This document shows positions 23,912 through 33,776 of a stretch of DNA of 64,000 nt, piece after piece. Under the pieces are notes generated by a model, which saw only the letters and a list, made by a program, of their open reading frames with translations, ran no database searches and was not told where the DNA came from. Made by a program: the position numbers and the translations under genes. Origin of the DNA: Microthyrium microscopicum (lineage: Eukaryota; Ascomycota; Dothideomycetes; Microthyriales; Microthyriaceae); NCBI GenBank assembly GCA_010405405.1, contig MU004235.1:324538-388537 (forward strand). The letters are read 5' to 3'. Each line of letters starts with the position of its first letter. Position 1 is the first letter of the stretch.

Positions 23912-25025
23912 TCAGACTGTAAATTTCTCCCCAATCAGCTTCTCACTTAACGTCCACAACTTTTCCGCATTCTCAACCGACGAGGCATACTCAAACAACG
24001 GCTCTACCTGGCAGTCCTCCATATAAGATCCGGACTTGTCTACTTCACAATTAGCAACCCACTTCTCCCCTTTTCTTCTGGTAGATTAAAGACTAACCTG
24101 TCAGCTCCGGATTCAAAGCCGCCGCCAATGCCGTCGCACTGCCCTGCTGAGCCGTCTTCGAAGGCGGCATCTCAAACTTATATCCCGAATTCCGCATCGC
24201 AATGTCAGCAATTGGATCAAACGCCGTCTCATGATCCAAATGATTCCCCAACGCCGTCGTAAATATCGCTATAACACACTACATCAGCTTTTCCCGCTCC
24301 CCAACAATCATGGTATCAAAACTTACCGCCTGGATGCGTCGCAAAGCTCAACACACCCCGTTTCGCCAACGCTCTGGTGAACAGTATATTCGCCGTCTTA
24401 CTTTGCCCATATGCAGACCAGCCATCATACTCCGCTCCATCACTGAAATTGTAGTCATCTAACCGCATTGGGCCAATTTTATACCCATTACTCGTCTGAT
24501 TCACAACTCGTCCTCCCTTTACTAGCTTGGGGAGGAGAAGCTTGGTGAAGAGAAAGTGGCCGATGTGGTTGGTTGCGAATTGGCTTTCAATGCCTGCGTC
24601 GTTGGTGGTGTATTCCTGCACGGCCATTATGGCTGCGTTGTTGATTACGATATCGATCTTGTCTACGCGGTCATTGATGGTGGCTGCGGCGGTGCGGACG
24701 GAAGGCAAAGAGGCGAGATCGACGGGAATGAATGTGATTTTGATGTTGGGGTTTATGGAGGCGATTTTGGCGATTACGGGGGTGACTTTTGGGGCGGTGC
24801 GGGCGAGGAGGATTAGATGGGCTGGGGAGGCTGTTGCGAGGGCGAGGGCGGTTTCGCCGCCTAGTGAGTTGTTGCTGGCGCCGGTGATGATTACTGTATT
24901 GTTGGTAAGTTTGGGATATGATTGAAATGGAGAGCGTGGAGAGACGGACTGGTTTTGCCTTGGACGGCAGAGGGAAATGCTTGGACGACTTGTTCGCCGG
25001 TGGTATCGAAGCCGAAGGAAGTCAT
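23912..25025 (-). CDS. short-chain dehydrogenase/reductase (WWOX/RDH-like)
   Basis: Exons 25025-24950, 24893-24327, 24268-24098 and 24039-23912 give 313 aa. The Rossmann cofactor motif TGASNNSLGGETAL is near residue 28-41, the NAG-type strand reads DIVINNAAIM, and the catalytic Tyr/Lys pair is in YGQSKTANILF. The C-terminus NAEKLWTLSEKLIGEKF is shared by many fungal SDRs of the retinol-dehydrogenase/WW-oxidoreductase-like group. Substrate unknown. It converges on HOM3 with 139 bp between stops. Confidence 0.88.
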
Positions 25026-25527
25026 TGTGGTTATATTGAACTAGGTAAGTATGGGATATGTGTATGATAAACCTCCAGATTACCGATATGTGGAACCTGC
25101 GGACTGTTACTTTATACTTGAAAGCTATTGTGGTCTGGAAGCACGCTGTTATGTATGCTATCCTGGCTATCGCCGAATTTTGATAGAGCCATCGGTGTTA
25201 AATCTCAGTGCCCTTTTCCGGCTCTATCATGCTCGACATGAACATGTGGGTTGAGTAGTTGGAAAAATATGAGCTCATTGCCTACTACTACCCGCATGAG
25301 CACTAGCAGTCACTCTATCGGAGATATTTTTTTGGAATCTCCTTGCTATCCGCCTGCGCGGCTATGCCTTGATCACCACATCAACGGATAAAGTCACCCC
25401 ATTCAGAAATAAGCTTTTCGACATTGCATTCTCCGTCATTGATAAAATTGAATCGTCTCCGTACCAGAACTCATAATGCCTTGTTCTTGATCTTATACTC
25501 TTCATGATTCTTGTTTGGTTCTGAACA
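25026..25527. other. intergenic SDR - F-box-like locus
   Basis: This stretch is the promoter of the SDR and the 3' flank of the F-box-like locus. No gene or repeat is evident. Confidence 0.4.
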
Positions 25528-26868
25528 TTACCCCAAACGCAAATCAAAGAACCTCCCCAAGTATATGTATATTGCGGTCTTCTTCGGAGGACCGAGCTGT
25601 TGATAAAGCGGATCGTTCAGTAATTGAGCAATCAACTCCTCCTCAACATTTTCTCGATGACTGCTCCCCGGGTGCACATCATGCTTCGCCCGAAATTTGA
25701 CCCAAGCGAACTCATGGGATCGGATTGCTTGATGGTATTGCGTTTCCCTCTCCAGCAAAGAAAATTCTACCTCATCCGGAACTGCGTCACTACGACGAAA
25801 GAGCCGGTCAGGCGGCGGTGGCCCATCTCTCGTCCAAGGTAGAACCACGAGATCATGTTGAGTACCTCGAGCATGTTTTGTCCAATCTCCTTCTTTGAAG
25901 GATATCGCACTACATTTTGGATTGAGGCATGGCCAGTGACAAGCGTTTTTGCCCCCATGGTGGTATTGTTCCTATGTTTGCATGCGGATGGAACGGATGC
26001 CGATGAAGTGTTGATTAAGCATTCGAGTCTTGATCATATGTTGTTGGATTGTTCCAGCAAGTCCTGAGAACTTCTTGAATGCAAGTCTCACTCGATCTCT
26101 CGTCCAATTCCTTTGTAAAATCACCCAGCTGTCGTCATTTCGCTGATACTTGTAGAGATTTGTCTTCGTGTTATGATATCCAGCTTTGAGTTGTTCATCC
26201 GTAACTTCATCTTCGACCTCTCTGGCACTGGCATAAATTTGGACATGCTGAGGACACGCGTCAGCCAGTTTTTTGAACAGATCTGAGAATGCGACTAAAG
26301 GATCCAACGGCGCACGCCAGTCCCCATGCTCAGAAATGAGGACCCGTTGGACAGCTGGAAAATTGATATTAAAGTTTTCCCAGAACTCCCGAACTTGTTC
26401 GACTATCGGTTTAAAATGCAATCTTCCATTTTCTCTAGTCCGTGCTAAGGCGTATCGCATAATCCTTCCCCGTGTAGGTTGTTGCGAGACTTGAAATGTG
26501 TTTGCGAGTTTTGTAAATTCAATCTCGATTTGCTGAACAGAGCTTGCAAACTCAGGACAATGAGGTTCTGATCCAGAATAGCCGCGCTCCAAACGTAACC
26601 ACTCTGAGCTTGTGTAGTACCAAACATCTGGATGCGCCCAGAATGCTCTCTGAGCCTCCGCTCGAAGAGCAGATGAAGCTTGCATGAGAGTCCAGAGAGT
26701 CCGGGCATCACACGATTTTATTATCGATTCTTGAATGTCGAATGGTAAAGTCATAAATCGAGACAGGTCAAGCGAGGATGGCAAGGACGAAGCATTCTGA
26801 TCACCTCCCCGTATGTACACGGCAAAGGGTATACAAGCTTCGAACCTTTCGTTGATATGGGAGTGCAT
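25528..26868 (-). pseudogene. F-box-like protein, 3' half frame-disrupted
   Basis: The first open part (26868-25972) encodes an F-box-like helix near residue 40 (FMTLPFDIQESIIKSC), an Ala-rich helix and then VRLAFKKFSGLAG. From memory this is an expanded Leotiomycete family in which the ...KKF.GP.G... block is followed by a Cys/His segment and a C-terminus ending in L.NDPLY. Pieces resembling these follow, but in two other frames: ACKHRNNTTMGAKTLVTGH (around 25960-25900) and EELIAQLLNDPLYQQLGPP (near 25590). I found no GT-AG intron that joins the three in frame, so at least two frame breaks are likely. Upstream of 26868 there is no in-frame ATG. The alternative is an unusual intron that I missed. 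Confidence 0.5.
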
Positions 26869-26880
26869 GGCGCAGATCAA

Positions 26881-27387
26881 AGATATTCAAGGTATTTGAA
26901 AGTCACTGAGAATGGTTTGAACATATGAAGTTTACAAAAGAAAACTTCAGAGGCAGTTCACAGCATTGAAGTTGAAGTATAGGAAGCTTACACGGACCAG
27001 TACCAAAGCAACGCCTTGCAACGCCTCAAAGTTGTCAGATCTGCTTACTCCGCTTATGAACTACTGTAGTAGGCTGAGTGCCTGGAGCTAATTTAGGTTC
27101 TTACATGCTTGAAAGGGCCTGGTGTTGCAAAAGCAAAGTGTTTAGCCTGATAGGCTTACTCTAAATCTTGACTACTGAAATGCAGGTGCACATTATATTC
27201 TAAAGTAACGTAAATTTACGTAGTAAATTCCAATTGGTAGATCGTAAAATATAGTAGAGATTTGAACTTGAAATATATGCGTTTAGCAAACATACCGTGT
27301 GACCATGCTAGACTAAATGGAATTCCTTACACTGTAGATCGACATGAGAGGATCGTTACAAGCATAACCTCGAACACTTTCCTACGA
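26881..27387. other. AT-rich gene-free stretch
   Basis: No conserved coding capacity was found. It contains many TA dinucleotides (for example around 27190-27290). This is the left margin of a decayed island. Confidence 0.4.
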
Positions 27388-27444
27388 ACCTGGCCCTATT
27401 GTCGAGCTTCTGGAAAACCTCAACATACCATACTTGTGGACATG
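27388..27444 (+). repeat. 57-bp direct duplication, left copy
   Basis: It matches 28406-28462 at 56 of 57 positions by eye (it begins ACCTGGCCCTATTGTCGAGC and ends TACTTGTGGACATG). The single difference is C/T at the CATAC[CT]ATAC position. Both copies read in one frame as PGPIVELLENLNI. The sequences diverge abruptly on both sides. Confidence 0.85.
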
Positions 27445-27450
27445 CCTCAA

Positions 27451-27483
27451 GTTACCGAGATATTCCGTTGAAAAGTGACAAGC
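27451..27483 (+). repeat. left arm of interrupted palindrome
   Basis: Its reverse complement matches 28016-28048 at 29 of 33 positions (GCTTG[TA]CACTTTTCAA...). The arms flank TA dinucleotides at 27484-27485 and 28014-28015, and everything between is made of TA-flanked elements. Confidence 0.75.
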
Positions 27484-27485
27484 TA

Positions 27486-27569
27486 GCGTGGTTTTTTAGC
27501 GACGTTTTGTCCCTAAGCAATAGCGGGAATCCCCTAAATAAGTAACGCCCCCTGCAAGAAAAACCACAC
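27486..27569. mobile_element. 84-bp TA-flanked mini element C
   Basis: It has short imperfect terminal inverted repeats (GCGTGGTTTTT at the left, AAAAACCACAC at the right; 10 of 11 pairs) and TA on both sides. It has no coding capacity. It is probably a very short non-autonomous Tc1/mariner-type element or the remnant of one. It is weaker than its two neighbours because the repeat is short. Confidence 0.5.
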
Positions 27570-27571
27570 TA

Positions 27572-27796
27572 CCTCTGGTGTGCATTCTGTCCCTTAGGGG
27601 CAAGCTTTCAAAATTTATTTTCGAGCTTTCAGCTTGCGCTCTGATTGGCTAAATGGCTGGTTGGCTTAGGGCTTTTTAGCTTTTGCGTGCAGCCATCACG
27701 TGAATCTTCCTGATGCGGGTCCCTAATTGGCTGAAATGAAAGTTGATTGAATTTTCTTTGGAGGTTGCCCCTAAGGGACAGAATGCACACCAGAGG
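27572..27796. mobile_element. 225-bp MITE A, TA target site
   Basis: It has perfect 32-bp terminal inverted repeats (left 27572-27603 beginning CCTCTGGTGTGCATTCTGTC, right 27765-27796). TA flanks it at 27570-27571 and 27797-27798. It has no ORF of note. The TA duplication and terminal repeats fit a non-autonomous Tc1/mariner-like element. Internal blocks at 27639-27653 (CTCTGATTGGCTAAA) and 27689-27704 recur in the adjacent element B. Confidence 0.88.
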
Positions 27797-27798
27797 TA

Positions 27799-28013
27799 CC
27801 TCCCTCTTGCATTCTGAGTCCTAGGGGTCGAAGAATTGCCCTCTTTCAAGTCGAACTCTGATTGGTTAAAGTACATCTTCTCGTAGCCTTTAATTGGTCG
27901 CCTGCGTTTTTGGCTTGCAGCCGTCACGTGAAAAGCATTATCAACCAATCAAAACTCGAGAGGTAAAGCAAGCAAATTTTTGGACCCCTAGGACTCAGAA
28001 TGCAAGAGGGAGG
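27799..28013. mobile_element. 215-bp MITE B, same family as A
   Basis: It has perfect 31-bp terminal inverted repeats (left 27799-27829 beginning CCTCCCTCTTGCATTCTGAG, right 27983-28013). TA flanks it at 27797-27798 (shared with element A) and 28014-28015. Its termini share the TGCATTCTG..TCC.TAGGGG core with A, and internal blocks at 27856-27870 and 27917-27932 (GCAGCCGTCACGTGAA) match A with one change each. The two are diverged members of one family sitting back to back. Confidence 0.88.
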
Positions 28014-28015
28014 TA

Positions 28016-28048
28016 GCTTGACACTTTTCAAAGGAATATTTCGGTAGC
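28016..28048 (+). repeat. right arm of interrupted palindrome
   Basis: This is the partner of 27451-27483. If the three TA elements are removed and one TA is kept, the two arms form a near-palindrome with TA at its centre. Confidence 0.75.
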
Positions 28049-28405
28049 GACACTTAGCCATGAGCAACTCCACGCTCAAGTACGCGTCTTGCTAGACCAT
28101 CGCGAAGAGTTGGAAACACTCAACCGTACGGTGGTGAGAGCACCATCCTCTCGAGTCAATCTGGAAGAACTTGTTTCGCGCCTATACCAATCGGACATAT
28201 CGCCTTGAACGTTCTAAAAAATCGATCAAACTCGACAAGGACTATCGCCAAGACCTCAATGCGTTGTTCCAAAAGTCGCTGAAACACTACATCAAAATCT
28301 CCGCGGAGGCTGAACCATCATAGGATAAGGAAGATGAAAAGGTGGATGAAGACGTTTAACCTTCAAGTCTACCTCTCGTACCTACAGGTTTAATAGTAAC
28401 CACGC
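28049..28405 (+). pseudogene. degenerate coding fragments, unknown family
   Basis: Two protein-like stretches lie in different frames: one reads through the palindrome arm into SHEQLHAQVRVLLDHREELE and on to about 28195, the next runs 28138-28323 (with SKKSIKLDKDYRQDLNALFQ). The composition is that of real charged, helical protein rather than random AT-rich sequence. No start codon, no splice links and no family I recognise. Confidence 0.35.
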
Positions 28406-28697
28406 ACCTGGCCCTATTGTCGAGCTTCTGGAAAACCTCAACATACTATACTTGTGGACATGTACTATCCAGGATGATGCGGTAGACGATGGCCTTGATG
28501 GAAAGGCATTACCGCACCTTGACGACGGTTTTGAAGCCGAAAAACTAATCATCGACGCACTACGCAAAGGCGGTATCGTCAAGCTCGGAGATAATTTCAA
28601 AGACACTTTGATATCTTGCGTGGCAGTTTATTTTGCAAGAAGCCTCAAATGCAAATTACACGAGACAGCCAAAGATAACGTAAGACGCAGTTATTAG
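28406..28697 (+). pseudogene. coding fragment containing right copy of the 57-bp duplication
   Basis: The duplicated block (28406-28462) opens a frame that runs on to a stop at 28697: PGPIVELLENLNILYLWTC, then an acidic segment, then EKLIIDALRKGGIVKLGDNF. The frame extends upstream without an ATG, so it is a fragment or an exon. The left copy of the block at 27388 runs into a stop soon after the duplication ends. No family recognised. Confidence 0.35.
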
Positions 28698-29079
28698 GTT
28701 TCATTATAAAAGCGCTTGCTAATTTCTTCATCGTTATTAGAGTTATAGATCGGACTGTGTTTTGCTATGCTAAGTTACATACATCCCAAGTATGTACACT
28801 TCATATATTTTTAAAGAATTAGTTTTTCTCAAAAAACAGAGGGGTTAATCCTAGGCTATCTACCTAGGAATATTATGCTTAGGGAATCAGATTGTCTTAT
28901 GGTATTGGCAGCTTATACGTCTTTGTTTGGGCGCTTAACACTGACACGGGCCGTTCAAACTGGCTGCGCCGCCCACATTATATGGAAACTCAGGTTCGAC
29001 GTCCCTTAAATTCTTTACCACTGCTCTCTTCCCATTGGAACCCTTAGTTCCCAAATGTTACCGCCATGATCTACCCAAA
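28698..29079. other. AT-rich stretch before the orphan gene
   Basis: No gene is seen. The stretch is strongly AT-rich around 28770-28870, then more balanced close to 29000. Confidence 0.4.
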
Positions 29080-29874
29080 ATGACAACTAGGCTTGTAAAC
29101 GCGACTCTGCCTCCTGACTATACCCCAGGCTTATCGACGACGACGTCGCCGCCACTACCAACTTACGCTGCCTCGAAGGACCTTGATGCGCTCGCCTCAA
29201 TCGGAAACCTTCTAGGCACAGTTCTTGTTTTAGACCGGGACAAGATCAAAGTTCGCAACACCGAAGACATTATCTATTCGCTCTCCCTCTTTCCCCGAGC
29301 TGGAGAAGGCACAAGTTTGTCCTTCAACCTTCTCGTCTATGAAAACAACCAAACCTCACTCTGCAACAAAATCACAAAATTCAAGGAGTTGTACTCGGTA
29401 TCGACATGGAAACACTTGAATCGTAAAGATGCAGTCCCAATATCCTACATCTTTTCGCGGGAACACTTTCTTCGAGGCTCATTTGAAACTTGCCATCTTA
29501 GCCCGGCCAATCGCTTTAGATATATCGGCGCTCAGAAAAAGACAGGAGCGTGGAGATTGTACTGCAAGTATGGCAAATCAGACGCTGTCATCATCGAAAG
29601 AAGACCTAAAGACCGCCAGGCGAGAGTATATGACTGGGTCTGCTCAGAAGAGCTTTTGGCAGTGGAGACTGTCACTGCTTTGGAGTCAGTTCTTCCTACA
29701 CTTGAATTGAAGAAAAATTGCAAGGATTTCAAATTGATACATGCAATGGTCCTTGCGTGGTCAGTGATGGTCTGGCATTCGGCCTCAATTGAACGGATCC
29801 AAGCAGACAATGCGGAGGTTACAAAGAATCTTACATGTAAGTTCATGGATATCAAGATTATGATCTTGAAGTAA
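29080..29874 (+). CDS. orphan protein, possible tubby-C-like fold
   Basis: A single exon of 264 aa. There is no in-frame ATG upstream of 29080. The N-terminus is Pro/Thr-rich (LPPDYTPGLSTTTSPPLPTY), followed by a predicted beta-rich middle (GTVLVLDRDKIKVR, GAWRLYCKYGKSDAVIIERR) and a segment ending ARVYDWVCSEELLAVE and LIHAMVLAWSVMVWH. This order resembles fungal proteins annotated as tubby C-terminal-like, which have a YDWV..E..VA.E strand followed by a final Trp-containing helix. The resemblance is from memory and weak. No signal peptide. It lies inside the decayed island, so expression is uncertain. Confidence 0.5.
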   Translation: MTTRLVNATLPPDYTPGLSTTTSPPLPTYAASKDLDALASIGNLLGTVLVLDRDKIKVRNTEDIIYSLSLFPRAGEGTSLSFNLLVYENNQTSLCNKITKFKELYSVSTWKHLNRKDAVPISYIFSREHFLRGSFETCHLSPANRFRYIGAQKKTGAWRLYCKYGKSDAVIIERRPKDRQARVYDWVCSEELLAVETVTALESVLPTLELKKNCKDFKLIHAMVLAWSVMVWHSASIERIQADNAEVTKNLTCKFMDIKIMILK

Positions 29875-30246
29875 CCGAATTCAGGGAAAGAAAAGCTTAA
29901 AACCAAAATATACGGAACTTGGTATGGTAGTGATGCTATGGGCCCGTTGTTTGGATAGGACTATCTGCTTACTACCTTCTTGATCGATACACGTATATGA
30001 TATAGGCTACTTCTTGACTAGGAAGTACTTGAAGCTAGAAAACAATAAACCCATTCAATATTTGCGATGGTTAGAAAGACTAACTACGTCGCTGACCAAA
30101 AGAAGGTAGTACCTCAGATTGCACGTCACCCCCGCTGCCAACTCCACATGCCCTTCATTTCACGAGTGTCTCTATCAAGCGCCAACTTGCCGCACAAGCG
30201 GCGCAACAATCTTCAAATAATTGAACCTGTCATAAAACACCTGATA
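29875..30246. other. intergenic upstream of malic enzyme
   Basis: This contains the orphan's 3' end and the malic-enzyme promoter. An in-frame ATG at 30067 would extend the malic enzyme by 60 residues, but these do not resemble a mitochondrial presequence or the family. Confidence 0.4.
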
Positions 30247-32526
30247 ATGGATCCTGGATTCAAGCAGGAGAAGCATCCATTCTGGGGAGAGCTGAAACTT
30301 TCCACCAGTGGACGTCTTGAATGCGCGTTATCTGGCCTAGCAGTTTTACGTCACCCATATTTCAACAAAGGATCCGCTTTCACGGCAAAAGAACGAACGG
30401 ACTTTGAGCTTCATGGATTACTACCACCTCATGTCCAAACGCTGCAGGAACAAGTTGATCGAGCTTATGATTAATATCGTAGCAAGGAGGACGACCTGGC
30501 AAAGAACTCATTCATGAATAGTATGAGAGTTCAGAATGAAGTGTTGTTCTATAGAGTAAGTGAATACTCCATTAATGTCTGACTGTGAATTTCCTCCAAC
30601 GTCGAATAGAAAGTGATCAAGGGAACTTTCAGAGCAAGATGATAACGTCAAAAGTTAGTGCTGACATTTGTTTATAGCTTATCTTGGATCATTTGAAAGA
30701 AATGTTTCCAATCATATACACACCGACTGAGGGCGAAGCAATTGAGAAGTATTCCAGTCTATTTCGGAGACCTGGTAAGACATATTTCAAGTTTTAGCAC
30801 CTTCATCGGCCTCATTGCGATGTGTACGAATAGGGCAAAGGGTTTTCAATGTTTTTCATGTCATAGAAACCAATGGGCTTCGACATTTTCTGATATAGAA
30901 TATCACAGCACCGTAATCATACACTAACAGAATTCAGAGGGTTGCTTTTTGAACATCGACGATGCAGACCGAATAGAAACCGACCTATCTAAATTTGGAC
31001 TGGCCGAAGAGGTTGATCTCATTGTAGTTTCTGATGGGGAGCAGGTGGGAAACTCCACAAAATTCGACTTCCCTTAGTATTGACTTTTCAAACAGATTCT
31101 GGGTATTGGAGACCAAGGTGTTGGGGGTATTTTGATCTCAGTTGCGAAGCTTATGCTCTACACAATCTGTAGTGGCGTCAATCCAGCAAGGACCCTTCCT
31201 GTAGTCCTGGATGCTGGAACGAATGTGAGATTGATTAACTTTCTATGAATTTGAGTAGCTAACTCATCTCAGAACGAAGACCTGTTGAAGGACCCACTGT
31301 ATCTGGGATTGCCCAAGTCCCGAGTTCGAGGAGAGAAGTACGACAACTTTGTTGACTCGTTCATTCAAGCAGCCAAAAAGCTGTATCCGAAAGCTTACAT
31401 TCATTTTGTACGCCTCGCTCCAACTAAGTTGCAGCACGACTACTAATGAACTCTAGGAAGATTTTGGGCTACAAAATGCTCGCCGCATTCTTGACAGGTA
31501 TCAGCCCAAAATCGCTTGCTTCAATGATGACGTGCAGGGTACTGGTTGTGTGACGCTGGCTGGTATCATGGCCGCGAATCACATTACAGGCAACAAAATG
31601 GCCGACATTCGGGTAGTCATGTTCGGCGCTGGAACTGCAGGTACAGGTATCGCAGATCAGTTGCGTGATGCGATCGCAGTCGAGAGCAAGAAAGATCCCT
31701 CCGAAGCAGCGAAGCAAATCTGGTGCGTCGACAAGATTGGGGTGCTGCTTGAGTCTAAGAAAGATAAACTCACAAATGCTCAACTGAAATTTGCCCAGGA
31801 AGACAAAAACTGGAAGGGAGATAGCGATGATTTGTTGGGAGTCATCAAAGCTGTGAAACCTCATGTCTTGATCGGCACTTCAACAAAGCCTGGCGCCTTT
31901 ACTGAGGAAATCGTAAAAGAGATGGCGAAACATGTCGAACGGCCAGTAATCTTCCCACTAAGTAATCCTACAAGATTACATGAGGCGAAACCAGAAGATC
32001 TGATGAAATGGACCGATTGCAAGGCACTAGTTGCCACGGGGAGCCCCTTCCCACCTGTTAAGCACAACAGGAAAGAGTATGAAATTGGTAAAGGTTCTTC
32101 CTTCACGTATGCTTTAATGCTGAACTAATTCGTGATATAGCTGAGTGTAACAATTCCGTGTGCTTTCCTGGAATCGGTCTCGGAGCCATATTGTCACGAA
32201 CAAAGCTTATGCCGGCGGAGCTTCTAGTAGAAGCGACAAAAGCAGTGGCTGCTGCCGCTCCTGTTTTGAAGGATCCTCAAGCCGGACTACTTCCTGATGT
32301 CAGTGTTGTACGAGATGTGAGCGTAGACATCGCAGCGGCAGTGATCAAAAAAGCAGTTGAACTAGGGCTGGCGCAAGAGACAGACATTCCAGAGGATGAT
32401 GCCGTTCTGAAGGATTGGATCCGAGAACAAATGTGGGATCCGGTGTACCGCGAACTCCTTAGGGTCGATGAAGAGAATGCTTCGCCTCATGCCAAGGGCG
32501 AAGTGGGCTCAAATAGAACGCATTAA
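30247..32526 (+). pseudogene. malic enzyme with one in-frame stop
   Basis: Exons (30247-30555, 30678-30774, 30938-31044, 31096-31224, 31273-31407, 31457-32087, 32141-32526) all join in correct phase. The family decarboxylates malate to pyruvate with NAD(P). Marks: [113 protein letters not shown]. The only lesion I see is TAA at 30472-30474, inside RAYD-stop-YRSKEDDLAKN, where relatives have Gln; CAA to TAA is a single CpA-to-TpA change. If translated from 30067 or 30247 the product stops after fewer than 140 residues. A restart at Met 30514 would drop the N-terminal domain. No mitochondrial presequence, so it would be a cytosolic-type paralogue. A sequencing error is the main alternative. Confidence 0.85.
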
Positions 32527-33776
32527 GTCAAACGAATTGTTGAAACTTTTGCAGAGACAAGAGTTCCGGCAAGATATATCGTCTCGTACAATGAAAATTT
32601 TGTTTTCGTTTCACTAAATCCTTTCCAAGCCATGGAACTGTTAAGAATCATTGAACTGGTCTTCGAGGAAAGCGCTGCACCAATTAATCTTACATTTGAG
32701 CTTTTGAAATACAAACCAGGTCGGTAGCTATGCAGGAGGTAAGTAGTACTTACCTTTAGAAGGCCACTCAAGTGATTAGATTGTTCGCTTTCAGGTATAA
32801 TTTGCTTACTCATGACTCTGAAAGGCTTTTCCACGATCTTATCATCTGTGCTGTTGCAATCGGCCCTTATTCTAATGGAACGCAATGCTGGTCTCGACCC
32901 GTTGGTTTGCTACCGTTACACCCTTTCTAACTAGAAGATCTTTTAATAGTCTTGTCAAAGTAGATATCACCACGTTCATTTCTTGCAGACATAGAATGAT
33001 GAGAATATCATTTTGCATCTGGCGTTCATAGGATTTCTGACCAGTGATTTTTGCAACATGACGTGGCAAGTGATTCCATTATCCATAAAAACTTCTGTTT
33101 CCATTTAGTGCAAGTTTTCTCCTTAGCTGCTATTATATTTAGGTTTGCGTTTTCTCGTTCCTTTTGAAGTCAGTATGTAGAAACTTATTTCATATCAGCA
33201 TTCATCATCGAGGTTCTGTTCCCACCTTCCAAATTGTGTACCGAATAAATGCAAACATGAAACAATTCGCTCGACCAAGCTGAAAATGCACCTAAGTTGT
33301 AGACTGGGTGGTTCATAGCAGCCAAATGTTTCTATATTTGACTGTTGCCAGGATGAAAACCCCGAGCCATAAGGTTCATGATATGATAAGGGCTCAAAAC
33401 TGGCTGTTGTGTTTGCCCTCTTGCAGTGTTTCTTTCCAACCTTAACCAGGAGATCTCTTCAGTTCTAGACTAGTTCGTTCGTGGCAATCAATTGAAACAT
33501 TTCTTCCTGATACCAATAACGACCTGTTGACCAGGATCAAAGATCGATGATTGGAGACTCAAGAGCATCTTCAATATGCGGCGAATAGCGCGATACGACA
33601 TTTAATATAACCCTGAATCCTTCCGCGGGAGGGTAATCATTCCTTCGATCCATTGCACATCCCACGAAAATGTAAATTAAGATGGGAATCCCTTTCGCAA
33701 AGAGGCCGAGTACGTACTTCCATCCCAGTTTTCAACTTCTTGGAATGTTCAACTTTGCGGCGGCCTCGCGAAAACG
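32527..33776. other. intergenic malic enzyme - CFEM gene
   Basis: This 1.25-kb AT-rich stretch has only short frames. I see no conserved coding capacity, repeat or RNA gene. Confidence 0.4.

Noticed and set aside
24527-24925. Plus-strand frame opposite the SDR gene
   Set aside because: It is the antisense shadow of a well-supported four-exon SDR.
30461-30489. A mini intron that would remove the malic-enzyme TAA (GTTGAT...CGTAG)
   Set aside because: It would be 29 nt, too short for a spliceosomal intron, and would shift the frame.
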